A stretch of DNA of 64,000 nucleotides from NCBI RefSeq assembly GCF_000154725.1, contig NZ_DS544873.1, forward strand, positions 4,685,085-4,749,084. The letters are read 5' to 3'. The notes beneath the pieces are model-generated. The model did not search any database and was not told the DNA's origin. It worked only from the letters and a program-made list of their open reading frames with translations. The position numbers and the translations under genes are program-made. The stretch is from Kordia algicida OT-1. Its GTDB lineage: Bacteria > Bacteroidota > Bacteroidia > Flavobacteriales > Flavobacteriaceae. Positions 17,501 through 24,677 of this stretch are shown here, piece after piece. Numbering within the stretch: the stretch's first letter is position 1; each line of letters begins with the position of its first letter.

Positions 17501-18316
17501 ATGGATGTTTTTAAAAAACTTTTTAATTTTTATTTAGATAGTAGTATTCACATCGGTTTGAGCGTATATGCGCTTACCTATTGTACGTTGATGTTGTTTG
17601 GTTTACCGTATGATGAAGCTGTTTTGTATTTCACATTTTACGGTACAATTGTGACGTATAATTTTATAAAATATGGAAGTTCGGCTAAACAATATTTTTT
17701 TGTGACAACGAAATACATGAAAATCATTCAGTACGTGAGTTTTGTATGTTTTGTTTTGACAGTATATTATGCCTATCAGTTACAACTGCAAACGTTGCTT
17801 GTTGCAGTTGGATTGAGTTTGTTATCATCTTTATATATTATTCCTTTTTTGCCTAATAGAAAGAATTTTAGAACGTTAGCGGGATTTAAAATTTCAATTG
17901 TTGCATTGTGTTGGACAGGCGTTACAGTAGTAATACCACTTGTAAATGCAAATGCGTTTGTGATGGAAACAACAGTATTGTTGACTTGCTTACAACGTTT
18001 TATATTGATATTAATTTTAATGATTCCTTTTGAAATTAGCGATTTGTCCTATGATGAAGAAGCTTTGGGTACACTGCCACAACGTATCGGAATTAAGCGA
18101 ACCAAACAAATTGCATATGTTTGGATTGTACTATTTTTAGTTTTAGAATATGCAATTAGAAGTACAATTTCAACAGCGTTTTATATGACTGTAGGAGTTA
18201 GTATTGTATTATTTGCTAGTATTTGGTATTCAGGCATAAAAAAATCGAAATACTTTACTTCTTTTTGGGTAGAAAGTATTCCGATTGTATGGTTTTTACT
18301 TTTAGTATTTGTGTAA
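17501..18316 (+). CDS. UbiA-like prenyltransferase-family membrane protein
   Basis: A 271-residue protein with about eight hydrophobic segments. The frame is open from 17267, but that part overlaps the gcvP start region, and MDVFKKLFNFYLDSSIHIG is a natural start. The segment FEISDLSYDEEALGTLPQRI followed by G resembles the second Asp-rich motif and TLPxRLG stretch of UbiA/MenA enzymes. The first NDxxD-type motif is not clear (only YNFIKYG at the expected place), so catalytic activity is uncertain. It is divergent from gcvP and converges with the anti-sigma-like gene. Confidence 0.6.
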   Translation: MDVFKKLFNFYLDSSIHIGLSVYALTYCTLMLFGLPYDEAVLYFTFYGTIVTYNFIKYGSSAKQYFFVTTKYMKIIQYVSFVCFVLTVYYAYQLQLQTLLVAVGLSLLSSLYIIPFLPNRKNFRTLAGFKISIVALCWTGVTVVIPLVNANAFVMETTVLLTCLQRFILILILMIPFEISDLSYDEEALGTLPQRIGIKRTKQIAYVWIVLFLVLEYAIRSTISTAFYMTVGVSIVLFASIWYSGIKKSKYFTSFWVESIPIVWFLLLVFV

Positions 18317-18574
18317 TTAGTACTTGCTCATTTCTTCTTGAAGCTTGCGTTGCATTTCTGCCTTCTTATCGTTTTCAATCGCGTCAATATTTGATTTTTC
18401 TACAAGCTTTGTCAACTTATTATTGTTACTTGAGTATGCTCTAGTAATGCGACACCAAGACAATCTTACGTTTAATTTCACTTTTTCCCAGAAACTCGCT
18501 TCTCCATATTGTGATTTGTCACAGATATGTTTTGCTTCTTCACAGGATATGAAAAATTTATTTTTTGTACTCAT
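18317..18574 (-). CDS. Small anti-sigma-factor-like protein
   Basis: An 85-residue protein with FISCEEAKHICDKSQYGEAS and later LSWCRITRAYS. This pattern is found in short flavobacterial proteins encoded just after ECF sigma genes and resembles zinc-type anti-sigma domains, though the usual HxxxCxxC is reduced (NVRLSWCRI). It has no membrane segment. It starts 11 nt after the sigma factor stop, which supports a role in controlling that sigma factor. It is the last gene of the long minus-strand run. Confidence 0.6.
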   Translation of the reverse strand: MSTKNKFFISCEEAKHICDKSQYGEASFWEKVKLNVRLSWCRITRAYSSNNNKLTKLVEKSNIDAIENDKKAEMQRKLQEEMSKY

Positions 18575-18585
18575 CTAATTTCTTA

Positions 18586-19140
18586 TTAATACCAATTTTG
18601 TTCTAAACATCCAGAAAGCGCTGTTCGTGCTCTATGAATGATAACCCAAAGGTTAGACGCAGTTATATTTAATTCATTACAAATGGTTTCCGTGTCGTAG
18701 CCCAAAATTGTTTTCATCTTAAAAATAGTCGCTTGCTTTTCAGGAAGCTTGTCAATACAATCTTCAATGGCGAGACCGAGTTCTTCATTTTGAATTTGAT
18801 CTTCGGCATTTTTATCATAATTATCAGCAACACGTTCTTCCAGCCAGTCTCCTTCAGATTCTGAGTCAGCATTGTAATTGATTCTAACTTCGGCTTGCCC
18901 TTTTTTAGAATTTATTTTACGATAATAATCAATGATTTTACGCTTCAATATAGAGATAAGCCACGTTCTTTCAGAAGCTTCTCCTTTGAAATTTGCCATT
19001 GATTTTAATCCTGCAAAGAAGGTCTCTTGGACTAAATCTTGCGCAGTTTCTCTATCGTTTACCCTTACAATAGTGTAATTGAACAGATAATCTGCATAGA
19101 GTGTAATCCATTTGTTAGGATCCAGTTGATGGTTTGGCAT
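18586..19140 (-). CDS. RNA polymerase ECF-type sigma-70 factor
   Basis: A 184-residue protein starting MPNHQLDPNKWITLYADYLF; the frame is open for 31 more codons upstream but lacks sigma homology. Region 2 contains DRETAQDLVQETFFAGLKSM and RTWLISILKRKIIDYYRK. Region 4 contains CIDKLPEKQATIFKMKTILG and a helix-turn-helix (TETICNELNITASNLWVIIH). It directs RNA polymerase to an unknown promoter set. It is followed 11 nt later by an anti-sigma-like gene and preceded by an SRPBCC gene 89 nt upstream. Confidence 0.9.
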   Translation of the reverse strand: MPNHQLDPNKWITLYADYLFNYTIVRVNDRETAQDLVQETFFAGLKSMANFKGEASERTWLISILKRKIIDYYRKINSKKGQAEVRINYNADSESEGDWLEERVADNYDKNAEDQIQNEELGLAIEDCIDKLPEKQATIFKMKTILGYDTETICNELNITASNLWVIIHRARTALSGCLEQNWY

Positions 19141-19229
19141 TTGAGAACTAATTATTTTTTCAAATGTAAATGATAATTGTTGAAATAAAAAATTATCATT
19201 TCGTAAGGAAAGACTGAATATGTTAAATA

Positions 19230-19679
19230 TCACATTTCTGCCGTTTGTTTGATGTGGTTGTTACGTTGTAGGAGGAATTTTGTGAGATAACGCTTTAGAA
19301 TGAGATAGTTAAAAAGTTGTCCAACAATACCATACGGGACTTCATATGTTAAAATGTCGATCATTTCTGTTTCATTTTCCGTTTCTTCAAAAATATGTTC
19401 GTGACGAAAACTTTTGAAAACACCTGCAATCATTTCATCTACAAAATAATTGGGTGATTTAAACTCAGAAATTAAACTTGTGTGCTTGAGATACATTCCA
19501 AAATGTTTGGCACGCCACGTAACAGTTTCTCCTAAATTAATTTTTCCCGAAGTTTTTCCTGCAATTGCTTTTTCACGTGTGTTTTTGGTGGAAGTTTCGT
19601 GTACAGAAATATCTCTGGAAAGATCAAAAACTGTCAAAATTGGAGCTTTTATGAATGTTTTTAGACGAATTGTGGTCAT
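19230..19679 (-). CDS. SRPBCC (START-like) family protein
   Basis: A 149-residue protein starting MTTIRLKTFIKAPILTVFDL. The opening strand followed by IKAPxxxVFDLSRDISVHETS, and later LGETVTWRAKHFGMYLKHTS and FVDEMIAGVFKSFRHEHIFE, is the helix-grip fold annotated as SRPBCC or polyketide-cyclase-like. Such proteins bind hydrophobic ligands or act as chaperone-like cyclases. No catalytic residues can be assigned. It lies 24 nt after the DUF2071 gene. SRPBCC, DUF2071 and TIGR01777 genes often travel together in Bacteroidota (family knowledge). Confidence 0.8.
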   Translation of the reverse strand: MTTIRLKTFIKAPILTVFDLSRDISVHETSTKNTREKAIAGKTSGKINLGETVTWRAKHFGMYLKHTSLISEFKSPNYFVDEMIAGVFKSFRHEHIFEETENETEMIDILTYEVPYGIVGQLFNYLILKRYLTKFLLQRNNHIKQTAEM

Positions 19680-19703
19680 GTTGTAAAAATACAAGCTATT
19701 ATT

Positions 19704-20429
19704 CTAAAGCTTTTTTATGTGTTTTAGTGTTTTTTTTGGCTCAACCGTAATTGCGGAACCTTCCATTAAAAAGACAGAATCAGGTTTTTGTGTGGTTAAA
19801 TGTGCAAATTTTTTTCCATAATTTAATTCAAAATCAATGTTTACATCATAGTTGTCAACCTGAAAATATAACCATTTTGGATGTGTGACTTCATATTCAA
19901 AAGTTTTAGAATCGTTGTATTGCGTATAGCCGAAATAGTGTTCGGTAATGAATTCAATTTCTGAGTTTTCAGGAAGCATTTTAGGATTATTTTTTGCGTG
20001 TACAGAAACCGATTGTTCTTTATTATTTTTATGCCAAGTGTATGAAATGTCTAAAGTTTCTGGCGTAAGCTTCCAAATATGTGACATTGGCAACGTTACA
20101 TAATGTTCATTGTACACGGTATTTGCTACAAAACTCAGAATCCGTTTCGGAACAATTTCCTGAATAAAAACGGTTCCACGTTTCCAAGTATTGCCTTCTT
20201 TTCTTTTCACATAAAAACGTAAGTTGACTTCTTCAAATGTATGTAAGCTTGGCATTCTACAACCCAATACTTTGGTGTTTTTAAACATAAAACCTACAAT
20301 ACTGACCAAACATTTGCCTTCCCAAATATCTAAAACGGTTCCTTTTGGAACATACGCTTCTAGTAATTCAGGAGCTACTGTATAATTGAAAAACACTAAT
20401 TTTCGCCATTCGGCAGTTAAAAAACTCAT
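19704..20429 (-). CDS. DUF2071 (YqjF-like) protein
   Basis: A 241-residue protein. The N-terminus FLTAEWRKLVFFNYTVAPEL, then LEAYVPKGTVLDIWEGKCLV and VNLRFYVKRK, fits DUF2071/YqjF proteins, which share the acetoacetate-decarboxylase-like beta-barrel. The biochemical role is unknown. It is linked to the TIGR01777 epimerase 11 nt upstream. Confidence 0.85.
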   Translation of the reverse strand: MSFLTAEWRKLVFFNYTVAPELLEAYVPKGTVLDIWEGKCLVSIVGFMFKNTKVLGCRMPSLHTFEEVNLRFYVKRKEGNTWKRGTVFIQEIVPKRILSFVANTVYNEHYVTLPMSHIWKLTPETLDISYTWHKNNKEQSVSVHAKNNPKMLPENSEIEFITEHYFGYTQYNDSKTFEYEVTHPKWLYFQVDNYDVNIDFELNYGKKFAHLTTQKPDSVFLMEGSAITVEPKKTLKHIKKL

Positions 20430-20440
20430 TTTTTCTTTTT

Positions 20441-21355
20441 TTATCTTGTTATGATTTCTCGAATTGCTTTTTCCGCAGTTGGATACTTAAATTGAAAGCC
20501 TGAAGCTACTAATTTTTCAGGAATGACAAACCTACTTTTCAGAATCAATTCGGCTTCTGTTTTGATAATGCGTGCGCCCAATTTGAGTAGCCATTTTGGC
20601 TGAAAGAGTCCAAAAGGAACTTTTAGTACTTTTCTAATTGTTTTCATAAAATCTTTATTCGGAATCGGATTTGGAGCTGTTATGTTAAACGTTCCAAGTT
20701 TGTTTTCTTCCAATAAAAATTCAACAGCGCGGCAAAAATCGTGTTCATGAATCCAGCTTACTTTTTGTTTTCCATTTCCTTGTGTGCCGCCCAAACCCAG
20801 TTTTGTTAGATTTTTTAAGGGAAGAAACGCACCTCCATTTTTCCCTAAAACAATTGAAGTTCGCAGTGCGATTTTAAAGGTTTTTGGTGTTTGACTTTTA
20901 TAGAAAGCTTTTTCCCAAGATTTGGCAACGTTCATTGAAAAATCGTCTCCAACAATCCCGTTTTCTTCGGTCATTTTTTTATGTAAAGAATGTTGGTAAA
21001 TGGTCGCTGTAGATGAATTCATCCATACTTTTGGTGGTACGGCACATGCTTGTACCGCTTTTCCTAACACTTCCGTAGCATCGACTCTAGAATTCAGAAT
21101 TTCAGCTTTGTTTTTTTCGTTGTAACGACAATCAACTGATTTTCCTGTAAGATTGATTAAAACATCTGCGCCTTCTAGTTCCGTAATCCAAATGTCAATT
21201 GTTTTCGCATCCCATTCCACATAATGCAACGCATCATTTCCTGTTTCTTTGACGTTTCTGGAGAGAACGATAATTTCATAATTTTTCGGCAAAAAGTATG
21301 CAATAAGTGCTTGCCCTAAAAATCCGCTTCCGCCTGCAATGACCATTTTTTTCAT
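20441..21355 (-). CDS. TIGR01777-family NAD-dependent epimerase/oxidoreductase
   Basis: A 304-residue extended-SDR protein. The Rossmann start is MVIAGGSGFLGQALIAYFLP. DVLINLTGKSVDCRYNEKNK is the family hallmark, and the C-terminal DUF1731 part begins near LGLGGTQGNGKQKVSWIHEH. It probably acts on a nucleotide-linked or lipid substrate with NAD(P); the substrate is unknown. It sits 8 nt after a small membrane-protein gene and 11 nt before DUF2071. Confidence 0.88.
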   Translation of the reverse strand: MKKMVIAGGSGFLGQALIAYFLPKNYEIIVLSRNVKETGNDALHYVEWDAKTIDIWITELEGADVLINLTGKSVDCRYNEKNKAEILNSRVDATEVLGKAVQACAVPPKVWMNSSTATIYQHSLHKKMTEENGIVGDDFSMNVAKSWEKAFYKSQTPKTFKIALRTSIVLGKNGGAFLPLKNLTKLGLGGTQGNGKQKVSWIHEHDFCRAVEFLLEENKLGTFNITAPNPIPNKDFMKTIRKVLKVPFGLFQPKWLLKLGARIIKTEAELILKSRFVIPEKLVASGFQFKYPTAEKAIREIITR

Positions 21356-21363
21356 AGTGATTT

Positions 21364-21786
21364 TTATTTTTGGTAACCAAAGTTTGGTTGCTGTTGCATG
21401 TTTACTTGTTGATTCAATTGTTTTTGTCTTGCCACTTTTCTTCCGCGAAGGAATAAAAATAAGTTTAAGAGTAACATCACGCCAAGATAGATAGAGAAAC
21501 CTCCAATTTTTCTACTTAAAATTTCAATGACTCGTTGACTTGACACTTCTTCAGTATATCCAAAATATGCAATTTTCATGATGACCAAAGCCCAACCGAT
21601 GTTTACTAAATAGAAACCTACTTCAAAGAGTTTATTGGTGGCAATAGCAATGTTTTCTTGACCTCGAAAGATTTCTACCATAAAGCTTTTTCCACTTTCA
21701 AAAAGTTTTTTTGAGACAAAGATGGTGAGTCCGATGACAATTGGTAGGTAAATAAAATACGCGATGACAATTTTTGTTGATTCCAT
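21364..21786 (-). CDS. Small membrane protein, paralogue of the upstream gene
   Basis: A 140-residue protein with three to four hydrophobic segments and a Gln-rich cytoplasmic tail (KQLNQQVNMQQQPNFGYQK). It aligns with the adjacent 119-residue protein from the N-terminus on: IAYFIYLPIVIGLTIFVSKK against ISYLLYIPIIFFITVKVGWI, then TNKLFEVGFYLVNIGWA against INKLLLIGYYLINLGAA. I do not recognise the family. It is probably an inner-membrane pair formed by duplication. Confidence 0.7.
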   Translation of the reverse strand: MESTKIVIAYFIYLPIVIGLTIFVSKKLFESGKSFMVEIFRGQENIAIATNKLFEVGFYLVNIGWALVIMKIAYFGYTEEVSSQRVIEILSRKIGGFSIYLGVMLLLNLFLFLRGRKVARQKQLNQQVNMQQQPNFGYQK

Positions 21787-21793
21787 AATAATA

Positions 21794-22153
21794 TTAGTTA
21801 ATTACTTCTGTTTGTTTTTTTCTGTTTAAAAATTTAATCCAAAAGATGTTGTTATAGTGCATAATTGCGAGTGCTAAGATTGTTTTTCCCAGTATATCGG
21901 CGAGTGCGTTCATCATTTCATAACCATTTTGTACCGTTTCCCAATACGCAATGGTAATGGTGGCTGCACCCAAATTGATGAGGTAATAGCCAATGAGCAA
22001 AAGTTTGTTGATGCTTGCCACAATTTCAGGATCATTTTGTATAATAGTACACATGAAAACTTCTCCATTTTTGTAAAGAATCCAACCGACTTTTACGGTA
22101 ATAAAAAAGATAATCGGAATGTACAATAGGTAACTAATGATGTTGAAATTCAT
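21794..22153 (-). CDS. Small membrane protein, paralogue of the downstream gene
   Basis: A 119-residue protein with three to four hydrophobic segments. It is homologous to the protein encoded 7 nt downstream (matching YLLYIPI, LYKNGEVFMCTI and LLLIGYYLINLGAA). It ends in a basic tail, KFLNRKKQTEVIN. It lies 6 nt after the methyltransferase gene. Possible roles are heteromer formation or a membrane platform for the neighbouring enzymes; neither is shown. Confidence 0.7.
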   Translation of the reverse strand: MNFNIISYLLYIPIIFFITVKVGWILYKNGEVFMCTIIQNDPEIVASINKLLLIGYYLINLGAATITIAYWETVQNGYEMMNALADILGKTILALAIMHYNNIFWIKFLNRKKQTEVIN

Positions 22154-22159
22154 GCCGAA

Positions 22160-23047
22160 TTATTTTTTTGCTGTGATGATGTAATATCCAAAACTGTTCA
22201 AGTTTAAACTTGATAATAATGCAGCAAACGATCCTTTTAAGTTTTGTAAGCTTTCTTGTTTCAACAGTTCTTTTTTGAATAGTTTTTTCAGGATAAATCC
22301 GCTAATGGTAAACGGAACGTGTAATACTGATGGCGCAACTCTGTACCAAATATTTTCAACTTTAATGTCTTTAAAACCGAGTTTTTTCAAGTCAGTTTTT
22401 ACTCGATTGATGTTTGCCAGACTTTCCAAACTCCACGATTCACACAAGCTTCTATAAGTATATTTTGCCAATGGATTCATGTCTTTAAAATCTTTCTTTG
22501 TAAAAGCATCTGCCATCACAAAAGTTGCTCCTGGTTTCATAATGCGATATGTTTCTTGCAACGCTTTTGTGCTACAACCTGAGTGACATAAACTTTCAAT
22601 TGCCATGGCACCATCAAAAGAATTTTCAGGGAAAAATGTATTGGTGTAATCTCTGTTGAGAATGGTACCGCGTTCAGAATTTATGAGTTCATTTCCTTTT
22701 TTCACTTGAAACGGCGTAATAGTCAAACCTGTTACGGCAAGTTTTGGGTAATTTTCAATTCCGTAACGAATGGAAGCGCCCATTCCGCAACCCAAATCGA
22801 CAATATGCTTTTTTTTATTTTCAATATTTAAGCGTTTAAAAACTTGCTTGTTCATTTGATTGAGCATCGTATCTCGTGAAAAAACAGAAGTTTGAAAAGG
22901 AATATAGTAGCCAAAGTGCATGTTTAAATCATTGCTCCAAAAGCGATAATCTTCTGTTGTTTCATTGTAAAAATCAATGACTTTTTCGTTGTTGGAAGGT
23001 TTTTCAATTTCCTTTTTTAAATAGGTGAGTAGACATAGATTTTTCAT
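22160..23047 (-). CDS. SAM-dependent methyltransferase (small-molecule/lipid type)
   Basis: A 295-residue protein starting MKNLCLLTYLKKEIEKPSNN, chosen because its ATG overlaps the previous stop by 4 nt; the frame itself is open farther upstream. MHFGYY precedes the SAM motif HIVDLGCGMGASIRYG, and LAVTGLTITPFQVKKGNELI and FDGAMAIESLCHSG follow. This layout matches the branch that includes tocopherol/sterol and geranyl-diphosphate methyltransferases, so a lipid or isoprenoid substrate is likely (inference). Confidence 0.82.
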   Translation of the reverse strand: MKNLCLLTYLKKEIEKPSNNEKVIDFYNETTEDYRFWSNDLNMHFGYYIPFQTSVFSRDTMLNQMNKQVFKRLNIENKKKHIVDLGCGMGASIRYGIENYPKLAVTGLTITPFQVKKGNELINSERGTILNRDYTNTFFPENSFDGAMAIESLCHSGCSTKALQETYRIMKPGATFVMADAFTKKDFKDMNPLAKYTYRSLCESWSLESLANINRVKTDLKKLGFKDIKVENIWYRVAPSVLHVPFTISGFILKKLFKKELLKQESLQNLKGSFAALLSSLNLNSFGYYIITAKK

Positions 23048-23394
23048 AATACTTGTTTTTTTAGTTGATATACGATGTAGGTAAAATATGTTCCGAGACT
23101 CATAGGAATCAATATGATTAAACATAATGTAAGTATTCCTGATAGTGGAGAACCTTCGCCAATGGTAATCCAATAGAAAAAACACAATAAAAATATGGTA
23201 CTAAGTATGCCATAGGTAGAAAGATGTTGTTTCATTTTTTCGGAAAACTTGTCGTAATTAAACAGTAATACGAAGAATAGAATGACTTGAATTCCGCCAA
23301 GAAGTACTTGCATGAACATTCCGTAAATGAAGGTTAAATACAATACCAAAGTGAGGTAGTAAAAAATGTTGTTGGTGTAATAAATGAATTTCAT
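23044..23394 (-). CDS. Small hypothetical membrane protein, first gene of the GbsR-linked operon
   Basis: A 116-residue protein with four hydrophobic segments and little else. I do not recognise the family. It overlaps the methyltransferase start by 4 nt (ATGA). The 30-bp palindromic site at 23407-23436 ends 13 nt before its ATG. If that site's TTG worked as a -33 box with the spacing seen at gbsR, the -7 box would fall on this ATG, so either the start or the promoter is placed slightly differently. Confidence 0.7.
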   Translation of the reverse strand: MKFIYYTNNIFYYLTLVLYLTFIYGMFMQVLLGGIQVILFFVLLFNYDKFSEKMKQHLSTYGILSTIFLLCFFYWITIGEGSPLSGILTLCLIILIPMSLGTYFTYIVYQLKKQVL

Positions 23395-23406
23395 AACTAT
23401 TATATA

Positions 23407-23436
23407 TTTTAAACTTTCAAAAAATATTGAAATTTT
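23407..23436 (-). promoter_or_regulatory. Palindromic operator, operon copy
   Basis: The core TTTCAAAAAATATTGAAA is an inverted repeat (TTTCAA/TTGAAA). The surrounding 30 bp is identical at 28 positions to the site at 23999-24028 in front of the regulator gene. It lies between gbsR and the first gene of the operon. Confidence 0.65.
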
Positions 23437-23475
23437 GATTGAAATAAAAAAGGAAAATGAATTCCTTTTGTGAGT

Positions 23476-23979
23476 TTATTTTAAGAGTTTAATGAATGTT
23501 TTTGTGATCCAATTTGCCTCTTGATTTACGACTCGATTCATAATGGAATCTGCCGTTTCTGCCAATTCATGCAGTGATTTTGTTTGTTTGATAAATTCTT
23601 TCGTTTTATCAGTTCCATCATCTTCAATGCTACTTACTTCTTTTAGTACTTTCAATGTTGGCTGAATTTCTCGTCTGCTACGTTCACGAGCAATCTGTTT
23701 TGCGAGTTCTTGTATGTCTTTCTCAGAAGAAAAGAATTCTTTTCGTTCGCCAACTACAGAAGTTTTAAATACTATTCCCCAATCGATCAACTGTCGTAAA
23801 TTCATGCTTGTATTTCCTCTTGAAATATGCAATTCTCCCATGATATCTTCCATAGATAACGGTTCAGGAGAAATTAAAAGTAACGCGTGAATTTGCGCCA
23901 TTGCTTTGTTAATTCCCCATAACGTACCTAATGATCCCCAGGTTTGTATAAACTTATCTTTTGCATCTTTGTAATTCAT
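23476..23979 (-). CDS. GbsR/MarR-family transcription regulator
   Basis: A 167-residue protein. The opening FIQTWGSLGTLWGINKAMAQ and the winged helix (MEDIMGELHISRGNTSMNLR, LIDWGIVFKT, GERKEFFSSE) are characteristic of the GbsR family of MarR-like repressors. A C-terminal helical dimerisation part follows. It is separated by 81 nt from the operon downstream. Matching palindromes in front of both suggest that it represses or controls itself and the operon. The signal is unknown. Confidence 0.88.
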   Translation of the reverse strand: MNYKDAKDKFIQTWGSLGTLWGINKAMAQIHALLLISPEPLSMEDIMGELHISRGNTSMNLRQLIDWGIVFKTSVVGERKEFFSSEKDIQELAKQIARERSRREIQPTLKVLKEVSSIEDDGTDKTKEFIKQTKSLHELAETADSIMNRVVNQEANWITKTFIKLLK

Positions 23980-23983
23980 AGTA

Positions 23984-24028
23984 CAAATGTATGATATTTT
24001 TTAAACTTTCAAAAATTATTGAAAATTT
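23984..24028 (-). promoter_or_regulatory. gbsR promoter overlapping a palindromic operator
   Basis: On the minus strand TTG (24012-24010), 18 nt, then TACATTTG (23991-23984) make a full Bacteroidota promoter. The TTG lies inside the palindrome core TTTCAAAAATTATTGAAA (24007-24024), so binding there would block the polymerase. The -7 box ends 4 nt before the ATG, which implies a very short or absent leader. Confidence 0.6.
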
Positions 24029-24171
24029 ATTTTTGTTTTGAAGATGAGTTTAAAGGAAAACACTTGTTATTACTAGGCGTTTTTGGGGAAATATTTTTTT
24101 AGTGATTCGATAAATTAGAAGCGGAAATGATGTAGTTAATATATAGAGCATCACAATGATAAAATATGAAG

Positions 24172-24257
24172 AAGCAATCTGTTCGTTTCAAATACTACTT
24201 TTAAATCTAAAACAAACAGATTGCCACGAATTTTTTCTAAAAATTCTCGCAAAGACG
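24172..24257. repeat. Dispersed intergenic repeat (GCAATCTGTT type)
   Basis: GCAATCTGTT at 24173-24182 pairs with AACAGATTGC at 24214-24223. The stretch 24212-24257, read on the minus strand (CGTCTTTGCGAGAATTTTTA, then GAAAAAATTCGTGGCAATCT), matches 44551-44597. Two short open frames here on both strands look like by-products of the repeat. Confidence 0.6.
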
Positions 24258-24365
24258 TTTTATATTTTATTTTTTCTAACAAGTCTAGAAACGTTATTAA
24301 TGTAGCAATTTGAAAATTTGAAAATGTATCAATTGGTTCCAAACAACACTCAAATTTGTCTTAGA

Positions 24366-24550
24366 AAACCCGTTGTGCATTTTGAATTCAAATATATCAT
24401 GAACGTCAGTTCGAGTGATTTTGAGGCACGAAAAATTGTATCGAGAACATTTTTAGTACGAAAAATTCTATTCTCGATACAAATTTTACTCATTTTCAAT
24501 CGTAAAATTCACTCGAACTGACGAATTTTATCAAAATGCACAACGGGTTT
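24366..24550. repeat. MITE-like long inverted repeat, about 185 bp
   Basis: The left end AAACCCGTTGTGCATTTTGA is repeated in inverse at the right end (CAAAATGCACAACGGGTTT). The arms continue to match inward: GTCAGTTCGAGTGA on the left against TCACTCGAACTGAC on the right, then TTGTATCGAGAA against TTCTCGATACAA. There is no transposase. It may be a non-autonomous element or a very long hairpin. Confidence 0.7.
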
Positions 24551-24677
24551 AGAAACACATATAACATTTAAAACTTAACATTTAGCATTTAATATAAAAC
24601 TCAATAATAATCTCAGAAACAACCTTGAATCATTGAATTTTTGAATGTTTTAATTGAGCAAAGCGAATACAAAAAGT

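Noticed and set aside
24151-24521. Two short open frames (63 and 67 codons) in the 24-kb spacer
   Set aside because: They are made of the dispersed repeat and the inverted-repeat element on both strands and have no protein-like features.
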